Of a stretch of 64,000 bases of DNA, positions 1 through 8,484 are shown piece after piece. The notes below the pieces were generated by a model, which worked only from the letters and a program-made list of their open reading frames with translations, was not told where the DNA came from and did no database searches. How positions within the stretch are numbered: the first letter of the stretch is position 1; each line of letters opens with the position of its first letter. The DNA is from Streptomyces endocoffeicus (GTDB lineage Bacteria > Actinomycetota > Actinomycetes > Streptomycetales > Streptomycetaceae), in NCBI RefSeq assembly GCF_016741935.1, contig NZ_JAERRG010000011.1, positions 264,266 to 328,265 of the forward strand. The letters are read 5' to 3'. A program made the translations under genes and the position numbers.

Positions 1-1709
1 ACCCTGCCGGCCAGGTTGCCTATCTCGAGCAGGAAATCGCCGTCCTGCGCCGCAAGCTCGCCGACTCTCCGCGTCATACGAGGATTCTCGAAGAGCGGAT
101 CGTCGAGCTGCAGACCAATCTGGCGGGAGTCTCCGCACAGAACGAGCGGCTCGCGAACACACTCCGTGAGGCCCGCGACCAGATCGTGGCCCTCAAGGAG
201 GAGGTCGACCGGCTCGCCCAGCCGCCGGCCGGTTTCGGAGCCTTTCTGCAGGCGAACGAGGACGGCACGGCGGACATCTTTACCGGGGGCCGTAAACTCC
301 GGGTGAATGTCAGCCCAAGTGTCGAGCTCGACGACCTCAAGCGCGGCCAGGAGGTCATGCTCAACGAGGCGCTCAACGTGGTCGAGGCCATGGAGTACGA
401 GCGCGCCGGGGACATCGTCACCCTCAAGGAAGTCCTTGAGGACGGCGAGCGCGCCCTGGTGATCGGGCACACCGACGAGGAGCGGGTGGTGCGGCTGGCG
501 GAGCCGCTGCTGAGCACCACCATCCGGCCCGGTGACGCCCTGCTGCTCGAGTCCCGGTCCGGCTATGTCTACGAGGTGGTACCGAAGAGCGAGGTCGAGG
601 AGCTCGTCCTCGAAGAGGTGCCGGACATCGACTACAACAAGATCGGCGGTCTGGGAAACCAGATCGAGCTGATCCGCGACGCGGTCGAGCTCCCGTATCT
701 CTACCCCGACCTCTTCAAGGAGCACGAACTGCGGCCGCCCAAGGGTGTGCTGCTGTACGGCCCGCCCGGCTGCGGTAAGACGCTGATCGCCAAGGCCGTG
801 GCCAACTCCCTTGCCAAGAAGGTCGCCGAGGTGACCGGCAAGCCCGCGGGGAAGAGCTTCTTCCTCAACATCAAGGGCCCCGAGCTGCTCAACAAGTACG
901 TCGGTGAGACGGAGCGGCACATCCGGCTGGTCTTCCAGCGGGCTCGGGAGAAGGCCAGCGAGGGCACGCCCGTCATCGTCTTCTTCGACGAGATGGACTC
1001 CCTCTTCCGCACCCGTGGCTCCGGGGTCAGCTCGGACGTGGAGAACACCATCGTCCCCCAGCTGCTCTCCGAGATCGACGGCGTGGAGGGCCTGGAGAAC
1101 GTGATCGTCATCGGTGCCTCCAACCGCGAGGACATGATCGACCCCGCGATCCTGCGCCCCGGCCGCCTCGATGTGAAGATCAAGATCGAGCGTCCGGACG
1201 CCGAGGCCGCCAAGGACATCTTCTCGAAGTACCTGACGGAGTCCCTGCCGATCCACGGCGACGACCTCTCCGAGCACGGCGGGTCGCCCAAGGCCGCCAT
1301 CGGCGGGATGATCCAGTCGGTGGTCGAGCAGATGTACACCGAGTCCGAGGAGAACCGCTTCCTGGAGGTCACCTACGCCAATGGCGACAAGGAAGTCCTC
1401 TACTTCAAGGACTTCAACTCCGGCGCCATGATCCAGAACATCGTGGACCGCGCCAAGAAGATGGCGATCAAGGATTTCCTGGACCACAACCAGAAGGGCC
1501 TCCGGGTCTCCCATCTGCTCGCCGCCTGCGTGGACGAGTTCAAGGAGAACGAGGACCTGCCCAACACCACGAACCCGGACGACTGGGCCCGGATCTCCGG
1601 CAAGAAGGGCGAGCGGATCGTCTACATCCGCACCCTGGTCACCGGAAAGCAGGGCGCGGACACCGGACGCTCCATCGACACGGTGGCGAACACCGGTCAG
1701 TACCTGTAA
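1..1709 (+). CDS. arc: Proteasome-associated AAA+ ATPase ARC/Mpa (5'-truncated by window edge)
   Basis: This is the hexameric ATPase that recognises pupylated proteins, unfolds them and threads them into the 20S proteasome. The reading frame is open from base 3, so the start lies outside the window; 568 codons are visible and, judged against usual family length, about 20 are missing. An N-terminal coiled coil (LEQEIAVLRRKL, then NERLANTLREARDQIVALK) binds Pup in this family and is followed by OB-fold sequence. Walker A (GPPGCGKT) is near visible residue 253, Walker B (VIVFFDEMDSLF) near 325, and an RPGRLD arginine-finger region follows. The last residues, GQYL, are the proteasome-docking tail known for Mpa/ARC. 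The first gene of the proteasome locus, it is separated from dop by a strong hairpin. Confidence 0.96.
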   Translation, partial: PAGQVAYLEQEIAVLRRKLADSPRHTRILEERIVELQTNLAGVSAQNERLANTLREARDQIVALKEEVDRLAQPPAGFGAFLQANEDGTADIFTGGRKLRVNVSPSVELDDLKRGQEVMLNEALNVVEAMEYERAGDIVTLKEVLEDGERALVIGHTDEERVVRLAEPLLSTTIRPGDALLLESRSGYVYEVVPKSEVEELVLEEVPDIDYNKIGGLGNQIELIRDAVELPYLYPDLFKEHELRPPKGVLLYGPPGCGKTLIAKAVANSLAKKVAEVTGKPAGKSFFLNIKGPELLNKYVGETERHIRLVFQRAREKASEGTPVIVFFDEMDSLFRTRGSGVSSDVENTIVPQLLSEIDGVEGLENVIVIGASNREDMIDPAILRPGRLDVKIKIERPDAEAAKDIFSKYLTESLPIHGDDLSEHGGSPKAAIGGMIQSVVEQMYTESEENRFLEVTYANGDKEVLYFKDFNSGAMIQNIVDRAKKMAIKDFLDHNQKGLRVSHLLAACVDEFKENEDLPNTTNPDDWARISGKKGERIVYIRTLVTGKQGADTGRSIDTVANTGQYL

Positions 1710-1717
1710 CACCGCGG

Positions 1718-1757
1718 TCCGGCTGCGGATGTCCTGGACGGGGCATCCGCAGCCGGA
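1718..1757 (+). terminator. Hairpin terminator after arc
   Basis: A perfect 14-bp inverted repeat (1718-1731 pairs with 1744-1757) has a 12-nt loop and lies 9 nt after the arc stop. Shortly after it comes the run CTTTT. This fits an intrinsic terminator and suggests dop has its own promoter in the remaining 200 bp. Confidence 0.75.
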
Positions 1758-1968
1758 TGCGCTTTTCGGACCGCATTCTTCGTATGAGTCCTACGAGCCC
1801 GACCGGAGCAATGACTGTAATGATCTCCGCAGCACCGCTTGGCCGTTCTAGGCTCTTCGGTACCGCAGTATCGCGGCACGGGGGATCGGGGCCCGCGGAT
1901 GGACCGGGAGCGCAGCGGTACTTGAGCGCCGACCCCAGCCGGGGGCGGCGCCGGGCAAGGAGGGCCGC

Positions 1969-3480
1969 ATGACCGTACGGCGCGTAATGGGAATCGAGAC
2001 GGAGTACGGGATCTCCGTCCCGGGGCACCCGAACGCCAATGCCATGCTCACCTCATCCCAGGTCGTCAACGCCTACGCGGCGGCGATGCACCGGGCGCGC
2101 CGCGCCCGCTGGGACTTCGAGGAGGAGAACCCGCTGCGGGACGCCCGCGGATTCGACCTCGCGCGTGAGTCCGCCGACGCCAGCCAGCTCACGGACGAGG
2201 ACATCGGCCTGGCCAATGTGATCCTCACCAATGGCGCGCGGCTCTATGTGGACCACGCCCACCCCGAGTACTCCGCCCCCGAGGTCACCAACCCCCGGGA
2301 CGCGGTGCTCTGGGACAAGGCCGGCGAGCGCATCATGGCCGAGGCCGCGCTGCGCGCCGCCGAGCTGCCCGGCGGCCAGCCCATCCACCTCTACAAGAAC
2401 AACACCGACAACAAGGGCGCCTCCTACGGCACGCATGAGAACTACCTGATGAAGCGGGAGACCGCCTTCTCGGACATCGTGCGCCACCTGACGCCCTTCT
2501 TCGTCTCCCGCCAGGTCGTCACCGGCGCGGGCCGCGTCGGCGTCGGCCAGGACGGCCATGAGCACGGCTTCCAGATCAGCCAGCGGGCGGACTACTTCGA
2601 GGTCGAGGTCGGCCTGGAGACCACGCTCAAGCGCCCGATCATCAACACCCGCGACGAGCCGCACGCCGACGCCGAGAAGTACCGCCGGCTCCATGTGATC
2701 ATCGGCGACGCCAACCTCTCCGAGCTGTCGACGTACCTCAAGCTGGGCACCACCGCCCTGGTGCTGTCGATGATCGAGGACGGCTTTATCGCCGTGGACC
2801 TCGCGGTGGACCAGCCGGTGCGCACCCTGCACCAGGTCTCGCACGATCCGACGCTGCGCCGTCTCGTCACGCTGCGCAGCGGCCGTACGCTTACCGCGGT
2901 GCAGCTCCAGATGGAGTACTTCGAGCTCGCCCGCAAATACGTCGAGGACCGCTACGGCGCGGACGCCGACGAGCAGACCCGGGACGTCCTGGCCCGCTGG
3001 GAGGACGTGCTGAACCGGCTGGAGCGCGACCCCATGAGCCTGTCCGGCGAGCTGGACTGGATCGCCAAGCGGGAGCTGCTCGAGGGCTACCGCCGCCGCG
3101 ACGCCCTGGAATGGGACGCGGCCCGGCTCCATCTGGTGGACCTGCAGTACGCCGACGTGCGCCCGGACAAGGGCCTGTACAACCGGCTGGTGGCCCGCGG
3201 CAAGATGAAGCGGCTGCTGGAGGACCAGGACATCGCACGTGCCCAGAACAAGCCCCCGGAGGACACCCGCGCCTACTTCCGCGGCCGCTGCCTGGAGCAG
3301 TACGCGGACGACGTGGCCGCGGCCTCCTGGGACTCGGTGATCTTCGACCTGCCGGGTCGTGACTCTCTGCAACGGGTTCCCACCCTGGAGCCGCTGCGCG
3401 GCACCCGCAACCACGTCAAGGAGTTGCTGGACCGCTGCCGCACGGCCGAGGACCTGGTCCGGGTGCTGTCCGGAGGCTGA
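1969..3480 (+). CDS. dop: Pup deamidase/depupylase Dop
   Basis: Dop converts the C-terminal Gln of Pup to Glu and also removes Pup from substrates. The 503-residue protein has the carboxylate-amine-ligase-like fold of the Dop/PafA family. The N-terminal nucleotide-binding motif GIETEYGIS is at residues 8-16. The catalytic aspartate is seen as Asp95 in YVDHAHPEYSAPE, and NNTDNKGASYGTHENYL and NTRDEPHADAEKYRRLHVI are further ATP/metal-site blocks. Dop rather than PafA is called from the longer N-terminal loop (residues 40-80) and the position directly before pup. The ATG at 1969 is supported by AGGAGG seven bases upstream. It was probably transcribed with pup, 135 bp downstream. Confidence 0.96.
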   Translation: MTVRRVMGIETEYGISVPGHPNANAMLTSSQVVNAYAAAMHRARRARWDFEEENPLRDARGFDLARESADASQLTDEDIGLANVILTNGARLYVDHAHPEYSAPEVTNPRDAVLWDKAGERIMAEAALRAAELPGGQPIHLYKNNTDNKGASYGTHENYLMKRETAFSDIVRHLTPFFVSRQVVTGAGRVGVGQDGHEHGFQISQRADYFEVEVGLETTLKRPIINTRDEPHADAEKYRRLHVIIGDANLSELSTYLKLGTTALVLSMIEDGFIAVDLAVDQPVRTLHQVSHDPTLRRLVTLRSGRTLTAVQLQMEYFELARKYVEDRYGADADEQTRDVLARWEDVLNRLERDPMSLSGELDWIAKRELLEGYRRRDALEWDAARLHLVDLQYADVRPDKGLYNRLVARGKMKRLLEDQDIARAQNKPPEDTRAYFRGRCLEQYADDVAAASWDSVIFDLPGRDSLQRVPTLEPLRGTRNHVKELLDRCRTAEDLVRVLSGG

Positions 3481-3615
3481 AATGCCCTTGGGCCGGGAAT
3501 CATCGAGGTGGCCTCCGTGCGTTGTAGCGAGTGGGAGGCCGATGTCGGACCCTGCTTGTAGGGTCTGATCTTGAGACCGATCGAATCAGCGGGCGAACCG
3601 AGCGGGGTGAGGGAA

Positions 3616-3834
3616 ATGGCGACCAAGGACACCGGCGGCGGTCAGCAGAAGGCGTCGCGCTCGACCGAAGAGGTCGAGGAGCAGACGCAGGACGCACAGG
3701 CCGCGGACGACCTCAAGGAGCGGCAGGAGAAGCTCTCGGACGACGTCGACTCCGTGCTGGACGAGATCGACGACGTACTCGAGGAGAACGCGGAGGACTT
3801 CGTGAGGTCTTTCGTCCAGAAGGGCGGGCAGTAA
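3616..3834 (+). CDS. pup: Prokaryotic ubiquitin-like protein Pup
   Basis: Pup is the small disordered tag that is attached to lysines and targets proteins to ARC-20S. The protein has 72 residues, rich in Asp, Glu, Gln and Lys, with a helical ARC-binding segment (DDLKERQEKLSDDVDSVLDE) and the C-terminal DFVRSFVQKGGQ. The final Gln is the residue Dop must deamidate before PafA can use Pup. The ATG at 3616 (MATKDTGGGQ) is chosen because GAGG lies just upstream and because Pup family members start this way; an in-frame start 45 bases upstream would add an atypical extension. It sits between dop and prcB. Confidence 0.96.
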   Translation: MATKDTGGGQQKASRSTEEVEEQTQDAQAADDLKERQEKLSDDVDSVLDEIDDVLEENAEDFVRSFVQKGGQ

Positions 3835-3846
3835 GGCGCGTCTTCT

Positions 3847-3881
3847 CCGTCCTGCGTCCCCGCGGAGGGGACGCAGGACGG
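3847..3881 (+). terminator. Strong hairpin between pup and prcB
   Basis: A perfect 15-bp stem (3847-3861 with 3867-3881) has a 5-nt loop and begins 13 nt after the pup stop. No U-tract follows (the next bases are ATGACTTCC), so it may be a partial terminator or a 3'-end stabiliser rather than a full stop. Confidence 0.6.
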
Positions 3882-3943
3882 ATGACTTCCATGGCCAGGG
3901 GTATGGTCCGTGCATCATTTCAAGATCTGGTGGAAGGAAACGT

Positions 3944-4789
3944 GTGGAAGCCAACACTCGTAGCACAGGGCGTCTGCCGGCTGCCTTCCTGACGCCCGGC
4001 TCCTCGTCGTTCATGGACTTCCTGGGCGACCACTCGCCCGAGCTGCTTCCGGGGAACCGTCCGCTGCCCCCGGTGCAGGGCGCCATCGAGGCCCCCCACG
4101 GCACCACCATCGTGGCGGTGACCTTCTCCGGCGGTGTGGTGCTCGCCGGTGACCGCCGCGCCACCATGGGCAATGTCATCGCGCAGCGTGATATCGAGAA
4201 GGTCTTCCCCGCCGATGAGTTCTCGGCGGTCGGGATCGCGGGGACCGCCGGTATCGCGGTGGAGATGGTCAAGCTCTTCCAGCTGGAGCTGGAGCACTTC
4301 GAGAAGGTCGAGGGCACCGTGCTCTCGCTCGAGGGCAAGGCGAACCGGCTGTCGACCATGATCCGCGGCAACCTCGGCATGGCGATGCAGGGTCTTGCCG
4401 TGGTCCCGCTCTTCGCGGGGTGGGACGTCGACCGGGAGAAGGGCCGCATCTTCTCCTACGACGTGACCGGGGGGCGTTCGGAGGAGCGCGGCTTCGCCGC
4501 CACCGGCTCGGGCTCGATGTTCGCCCGGGGCGCGCTCAAGAAGCTCTATCGCGAGGATTCGACCGAGGAGCAGGCCGCCACGGCCGTGCTCCAGGCGCTC
4601 TATGACGCCGCCGACGACGATTCGGCCACCGGAGGGCCGGATCTCGCCCGCCGCATTTATCCGATCATCACCTCCCTCACCGAGGACGGTTTCAAGAGGT
4701 TCAGCGAGGACGAGGTGTCCGAACTCGCCCGCGCCATCCATGAACGGCGCCTCGAAGAGCCGGACGGCCCCCGCGCCGCCCTGCTCTGA
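3944..4789 (+). CDS. prcB: 20S proteasome beta subunit PrcB
   Basis: This is the catalytic subunit of the 20S core, an N-terminal-nucleophile hydrolase. The precursor has 281 residues. A 53-residue propeptide is followed by the mature N-terminus TTIVAVTFSGG, so the catalytic threonine is Thr54 after Gly53, and GDRRATMGN follows as in other beta subunits. The start is GTG 3944 with AAGGAA upstream; the short spacing from the pup hairpin supports it. The gene is followed after 54 bp by prcA, as in other actinobacteria, and the two subunits assemble as alpha7-beta7-beta7-alpha7 rings. Confidence 0.96.
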   Translation: MEANTRSTGRLPAAFLTPGSSSFMDFLGDHSPELLPGNRPLPPVQGAIEAPHGTTIVAVTFSGGVVLAGDRRATMGNVIAQRDIEKVFPADEFSAVGIAGTAGIAVEMVKLFQLELEHFEKVEGTVLSLEGKANRLSTMIRGNLGMAMQGLAVVPLFAGWDVDREKGRIFSYDVTGGRSEERGFAATGSGSMFARGALKKLYREDSTEEQAATAVLQALYDAADDDSATGGPDLARRIYPIITSLTEDGFKRFSEDEVSELARAIHERRLEEPDGPRAALL

Positions 4790-4843
4790 TCGGGACGGTC
4801 CTACCGGAATGCATTCGCCAATGACAGAAGGGACGGACAGCCG

Positions 4844-5611
4844 GTGACGACGCCGTTCTATGTTTCTCCTCAGCAGGCCATGGCCGACCGAGCGGAATAC
4901 GCCCGTAAGGGCATCGCGCGCGGCCGCAGCGTGGTCGTGCTGCAGTACGCCGACGGCATCGTCTTCGTTGCGGAGAACCCGTCCCGCGCGCTGCACAAGG
5001 TCAGTGAGATCTATGACCGGATCGCCTTCGCGGCGGTCGGTAAGTACAACGAATTCGAGAATCTGCGCATCGGCGGTGTCCGTTACGCCGATCTGCGTGG
5101 CTATACCTATGACCGCGAGGATGTCACGGCCCGCGGGCTGGCGAACGTCTACGCCCAGACCCTGGGCACGATCTTCTCCAGCGCCGCCGAGAAGCCGTAC
5201 GAGGTCGAGCTGATCGTCGCCGAGGTCGGGGAGGGCCCCGAGGACGACCAGATCTACCGGCTTCCGCACGACGGCTCCATCGTGGACGAGCACGGCTCGG
5301 TCGCCGTCGGTGGCAACGCCGACCAGATCAGCAGCTACCTCGACCAGCGCCACCGGGACGGCATGACCCTTGCCGAGGCCCTCAAGCTGGCCGTCGACTC
5401 GCTCTCCCGTGACAACAACGGCGGGGAGCGCAGCCTCACCGCCGAGCAGCTCGAGGTCGCGGTCCTGGACCGCAACCGCCCGCAGAAGCGCAAGTTCAAG
5501 CGCGTCCTGGGCGGCCAGCTCTCCCGGCTCCTGGAGCCCGGGGAGGGCGAGACCGACGCGGAGGCGCCGGCCGAGTCCTCGGAGGAGTCCTCCTCGGAAT
5601 CCGAGGACTGA
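4844..5611 (+). CDS. prcA: 20S proteasome alpha subunit PrcA
   Basis: This subunit forms the gated outer ring of the 20S proteasome and docks the GQYL tail of ARC. The 255-residue product begins TTPFYVSPQQAMADRAEYARKG, the gate segment of bacterial alpha subunits, and lacks a propeptide and catalytic Thr. The C-terminus is an acidic, serine-rich tail (AESSEESSSESED) probably exposed on the surface. The start is GTG 4844. The Ser-rich tail is a plausible modification or interaction site, but that is inference. It is the last gene of the proteasome unit and is closed by a long perfect hairpin. Confidence 0.95.
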   Translation: MTTPFYVSPQQAMADRAEYARKGIARGRSVVVLQYADGIVFVAENPSRALHKVSEIYDRIAFAAVGKYNEFENLRIGGVRYADLRGYTYDREDVTARGLANVYAQTLGTIFSSAAEKPYEVELIVAEVGEGPEDDQIYRLPHDGSIVDEHGSVAVGGNADQISSYLDQRHRDGMTLAEALKLAVDSLSRDNNGGERSLTAEQLEVAVLDRNRPQKRKFKRVLGGQLSRLLEPGEGETDAEAPAESSEESSSESED

Positions 5612-5636
5612 CCCACCCGCCGTTTTTCTCTCACCG

Positions 5637-5670
5637 CCACCGCCGCCCCGGCCCACCGGGGCGGCGGTGG
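5637..5670 (+). terminator. Terminator hairpin after prcA
   Basis: A perfect 14-bp GC-rich inverted repeat (5637-5650 with 5657-5670) has a 6-nt loop and lies 26 nt after the prcA stop. It sits between prcA and the convergent LacI gene that ends at 5694, so it can terminate from both sides. Confidence 0.75.
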
Positions 5671-5693
5671 GCGTTATGGGGTCCGGGCCCGGG

Positions 5694-7043
5694 TCAGGAC
5701 CGTGGGGGAGGGGCCGTGGAGCCTCGGGGGAGCAGGTCGACGGGGAGCACGGTGTCCTGGGGCGTCTCGCCGTCCAGGAGCGTCATCAGGGCCCGCATAC
5801 CGGCCGCGCCCACCGCCTCCGCCGACAGCCGGACCGTGGTCAGCTCCGGCTCCACCGCCGTGGCCAGGGCCAGATCGTCGAAGCCGGTCACCGAGATGTC
5901 GTCCGGGATCCGCAAGCCCAGCCGCCGGGCCGCCTTGCAGGCACCCGCGGCCAGGATGTCGTCGTCGCAGACCAGCGCGGTCGGCCGGGGCCCGGGGCGG
6001 GCCAGGACGCGCTCGGCGGCCCGGCGGCCCTCCTCGACGCTCAGCCCCGCGCGTTCGGCGCTCAGCGCGGCGCCCGGGACCCCGTCCACCGCCTCCGCCA
6101 GGGCCCCGGCGCGGACCCGGAAGGTCCAGGAGTCCACCGCCGCCGCGAGATGGGCCACCCGGCGGTGCCCGAGCCCCAGCAGATGCTCCGCCACCTGCCG
6201 CGCCCCGTCCGCGATGTCGAGGTTGACCGTGGCCGCCGCGGCCGGGTCGTCCGGGTCGCTGTCGAGCATCACCAGCGGCAGCCCGCCGCCGCGCACCGCG
6301 ACCAGCGCGTCGGCCGCCATGGAGGAGGCGATCACCCCGTCCAGCGAGGCGCGCGCCGAGTCGAACGGGTCCCGGGCCGGGCCCACGCCCTCGGGGGAGG
6401 GATAGAGCACCACGCCGAAGCCGTGGTCGGCGGCGACCCGCTCGGCGCCGGTGTAGACGCGGGCGAAGAACTCGGTCGTCAGCGCGGGCACCACCAGCAG
6501 CACGGTCCGGGTGCGGCCCAGGCGGAGGCTGCGGGCCGCGAGGTTGGGGCGGTAGCCGAGATCCCGCGCGGCGGCCCGCACGGTCTCCACGGTGCGCTCG
6601 GAGACCCGTCCGGGCCATTTCTCCCCGAGCACCAGGGACACGGTCGCCTGGGACACGCCCGCCGCGCGCGCCACATCCCGGCTCGTCGCCCGTCCCGCCG
6701 CCGGCCGCCCCGCGGCCGCCCCGCCGCTGCCCGGAGCCGTCCTGTCGCTGCCCGGGGCCGTCCTGTCGCTGCCCGGGGCCGTCCTGTCGCTGCCCGGGGC
6801 CGCCCCGCCGCCGCCCGCGGCCGCCCCGCCGCCGCCCGCGGCCGCCCCGCCGCCGCCCGTCGCGGCCCCACCGCCCGGAGCCGTCCCGCCGCCCGGGTCA
6901 CCGCGCCGCGCGGACTCACCCGTCCGGCCGGTTCCCCGGGAACCTTTCCCGGCGGCCCCGCCCGCCGCGTGGGCGCGGTCCGCGCTCGCCACCATCGCCT
7001 CCGCTCCCCTCGGTCGCCGTACGGCTGACCGCAGGCTGCTCAT
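5694..7043 (-). CDS. LacI-family regulator with a long repetitive N-terminal extension
   Basis: This is a sugar-type repressor with an N-terminal DNA-binding helix-turn-helix and a periplasmic-binding-protein-like effector domain. The HTH is SRDVARAAGVSQATVSLVL at residues 121-139, far from the usual position near residue 5, and the hinge helix region is RPNLAARSL. The preceding 100 residues are Gly/Ala/Pro-rich and include three APGSDRT heptads. From residue 19 to the HTH there is no Met, Val or Leu codon that could serve as a start, so the extension must be translated if the HTH is intact. The gene diverges from the MFS exporter at 7192, and the two share a 148-bp intergenic region with a palindromic operator candidate. 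The ligand is unknown. Confidence 0.88.
   Translation of the reverse strand: MSSLRSAVRRPRGAEAMVASADRAHAAGGAAGKGSRGTGRTGESARRGDPGGGTAPGGGAATGGGGAAAGGGGAAAGGGGAAPGSDRTAPGSDRTAPGSDRTAPGSGGAAAGRPAAGRATSRDVARAAGVSQATVSLVLGEKWPGRVSERTVETVRAAARDLGYRPNLAARSLRLGRTRTVLLVVPALTTEFFARVYTGAERVAADHGFGVVLYPSPEGVGPARDPFDSARASLDGVIASSMAADALVAVRGGGLPLVMLDSDPDDPAAAATVNLDIADGARQVAEHLLGLGHRRVAHLAAAVDSWTFRVRAGALAEAVDGVPGAALSAERAGLSVEEGRRAAERVLARPGPRPTALVCDDDILAAGACKAARRLGLRIPDDISVTGFDDLALATAVEPELTTVRLSAEAVGAAGMRALMTLLDGETPQDTVLPVDLLPRGSTAPPPRS
6736..6861. repeat. Six 21-bp tandem units inside the LacI gene
   Basis: Two back-to-back blocks of 21-bp units are seen: three identical copies at 6736-6798 (encoding APGSDRT on the minus strand) and three near-identical copies at 6799-6861 (encoding Gly/Ala-rich heptads). 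The unit length keeps the reading frame, so copy number can change without breaking the gene. Confidence 0.9.
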
Positions 7044-7093
7044 TCCGGCCCGCGAGTGGACCCGCGGTGGCGGCCATGGTACGTATGACGCTG

Positions 7094-7113
7094 GACGTTA
7101 TACGTACAACGTC
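7094..7113. promoter_or_regulatory. Candidate LacI operator
   Basis: GACGTTATACGTACAACGTC is a near-perfect 20-bp palindrome with one mismatched pair, centred between the divergent LacI and MFS genes. The size and symmetry fit a LacI-family half-site pair with a central CG. That it is bound by the adjacent regulator is inference. Confidence 0.55.
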
Positions 7114-7191
7114 ACTCACGACCCGCGACACGCTCGCGACAACCCGGCGGAACCACCGGAACCCACCGGAACCCGCAGGAAGGGGCAGGCA

Positions 7192-8475
7192 ATGGCGGCT
7201 GGCTACGGGGAACTGCTGCGCACCCCGCACGCGGCACGGCTGCTCACCGGCACGCTGCTCGGACGGCTTCCGAACGCCACCGCCGCCCTCGCCGTGCTGC
7301 TCTTCGCCCGCGCCGAGGGCGGCAGCTACGCCCTCGCCGGGGGGCTCACGGCCGTCTACGGCGCGGCCAACGCGGTGGGCCAGCCGCTGCTGGGCCGGGC
7401 CGTGGACCGCGTCGGCCAGCCCCGGGTGATGCTCCCCGCCGCCGTGGCCTCCGCCCTCGGGATGGTCCTGTTCGCCGTCGTCGGGCTCGAACCGCTGCCC
7501 GTGGCGTACGCGGCGATGCTGATCGCCGGGCTGTTCACCCCGCCGCTGGAGGGCGGGCTGCGGGCGCTGTGGCCCGCGGTGCTGCGGCGCGAGGACCAGG
7601 TGCACGCGGCGTACGCGCTGGACGCCGTGGCCCAGGAGGTGATGTTCGCGGTCGGCCCGCTGCTGGTCACCCTGTCCGTGGCCGTGTGGTCCGAGGCTGC
7701 CGCGCTGCTGGTCATCAACGCCGTGGGGGTCGCGGGCGCGCTCTCCGTCGTGGTCTCGCGGCCCTCGCGGCAGTGGCGCTCCGCGCCGCGCGAGGCCCAC
7801 TGGCTGGGCGCGCTGCGCTCGCCCGGGCTGCTGGTGCTGCTCGGCTCGTTCTTCTTCATCGGGCTCGCCCTCGGCGCCATCGCGGTGGCCGCCGTGGCCT
7901 ACAGCGACGAGCGCGGCGGCGGCATGGTCTCCAGCGCGCTGCTCTCCGCCCTCGGCGTGGGCGCGCTGGTCGGCGGCATCGTCTACGGCGGCCGCGCCTG
8001 GCCCGGCGCGCCCGAACGGCGGCTGCGGCTGCTCGTGGCCGCGCTGGCGCTGGGCTATCTGCCGCTGATACTGGTGCCGGGCGTCGTCACGATGACCGTC
8101 CTCGCCGGGGTGGCGGGCGTGTTCCTGGCTCCGGCGCTGGCCTGCGCCTTCGTCGTCGTGGACCGCCACGCGCCGTCCGGCACGGTCACCGAGGCGTTCT
8201 CCTGGCTGGTGACCACCTTCGTGGTGGGCAACGCGGTCGGCACCGCCGTGGCCGGGCCCGCCGTCCAGTTCGGCGGGGTGGTCCCCGGATTCGCGGTGCC
8301 GGCGGCCGGTGGCGCGGCCGCGCTGGCGGTGCTGCTGGCGGCCCAGCGGTTCCTCCTGGACGGGCCGCGCCCCGTCATCCGGCCGGCCGCGTACCGAACA
8401 CCGGATGAACCTCCCGCGGAAAATGATCGCAACCATGCCGCCGAACCCGGTTTCAGAGCACGCCATCAGGCGTAA
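7192..8475 (+). CDS. MFS-family membrane transporter
   Basis: This 427-residue integral membrane protein has about 10-12 hydrophobic segments. The first half holds LLGRLPNATAALAVLLFA and the loop motif GQPLLGRAVDRVGQPRVM, typical of the MFS loop 2-3 signature. The second half has GLLVLLGSFFFIGLALGAIAVAAVAY and related segments. ATG 7192 is chosen because AGGAAGGGG lies just upstream and the first helix follows directly. It diverges from the LacI gene and ends 9 nt before pafA. Efflux of a small molecule is likely but the substrate cannot be read from the sequence. Confidence 0.85.
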   Translation: MAAGYGELLRTPHAARLLTGTLLGRLPNATAALAVLLFARAEGGSYALAGGLTAVYGAANAVGQPLLGRAVDRVGQPRVMLPAAVASALGMVLFAVVGLEPLPVAYAAMLIAGLFTPPLEGGLRALWPAVLRREDQVHAAYALDAVAQEVMFAVGPLLVTLSVAVWSEAAALLVINAVGVAGALSVVVSRPSRQWRSAPREAHWLGALRSPGLLVLLGSFFFIGLALGAIAVAAVAYSDERGGGMVSSALLSALGVGALVGGIVYGGRAWPGAPERRLRLLVAALALGYLPLILVPGVVTMTVLAGVAGVFLAPALACAFVVVDRHAPSGTVTEAFSWLVTTFVVGNAVGTAVAGPAVQFGGVVPGFAVPAAGGAAALAVLLAAQRFLLDGPRPVIRPAAYRTPDEPPAENDRNHAAEPGFRARHQA

Positions 8476-8484
8476 TGTTCAGGC

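Noticed and set aside
2053..3414. Long minus-strand frame opposite dop, and similar ones opposite prcA, pafA, transketolase and helicase
   Set aside because: Long antisense frames are expected in GC-rich coding DNA; Leu/Val/Ala/Arg-biased composition and no motifs.
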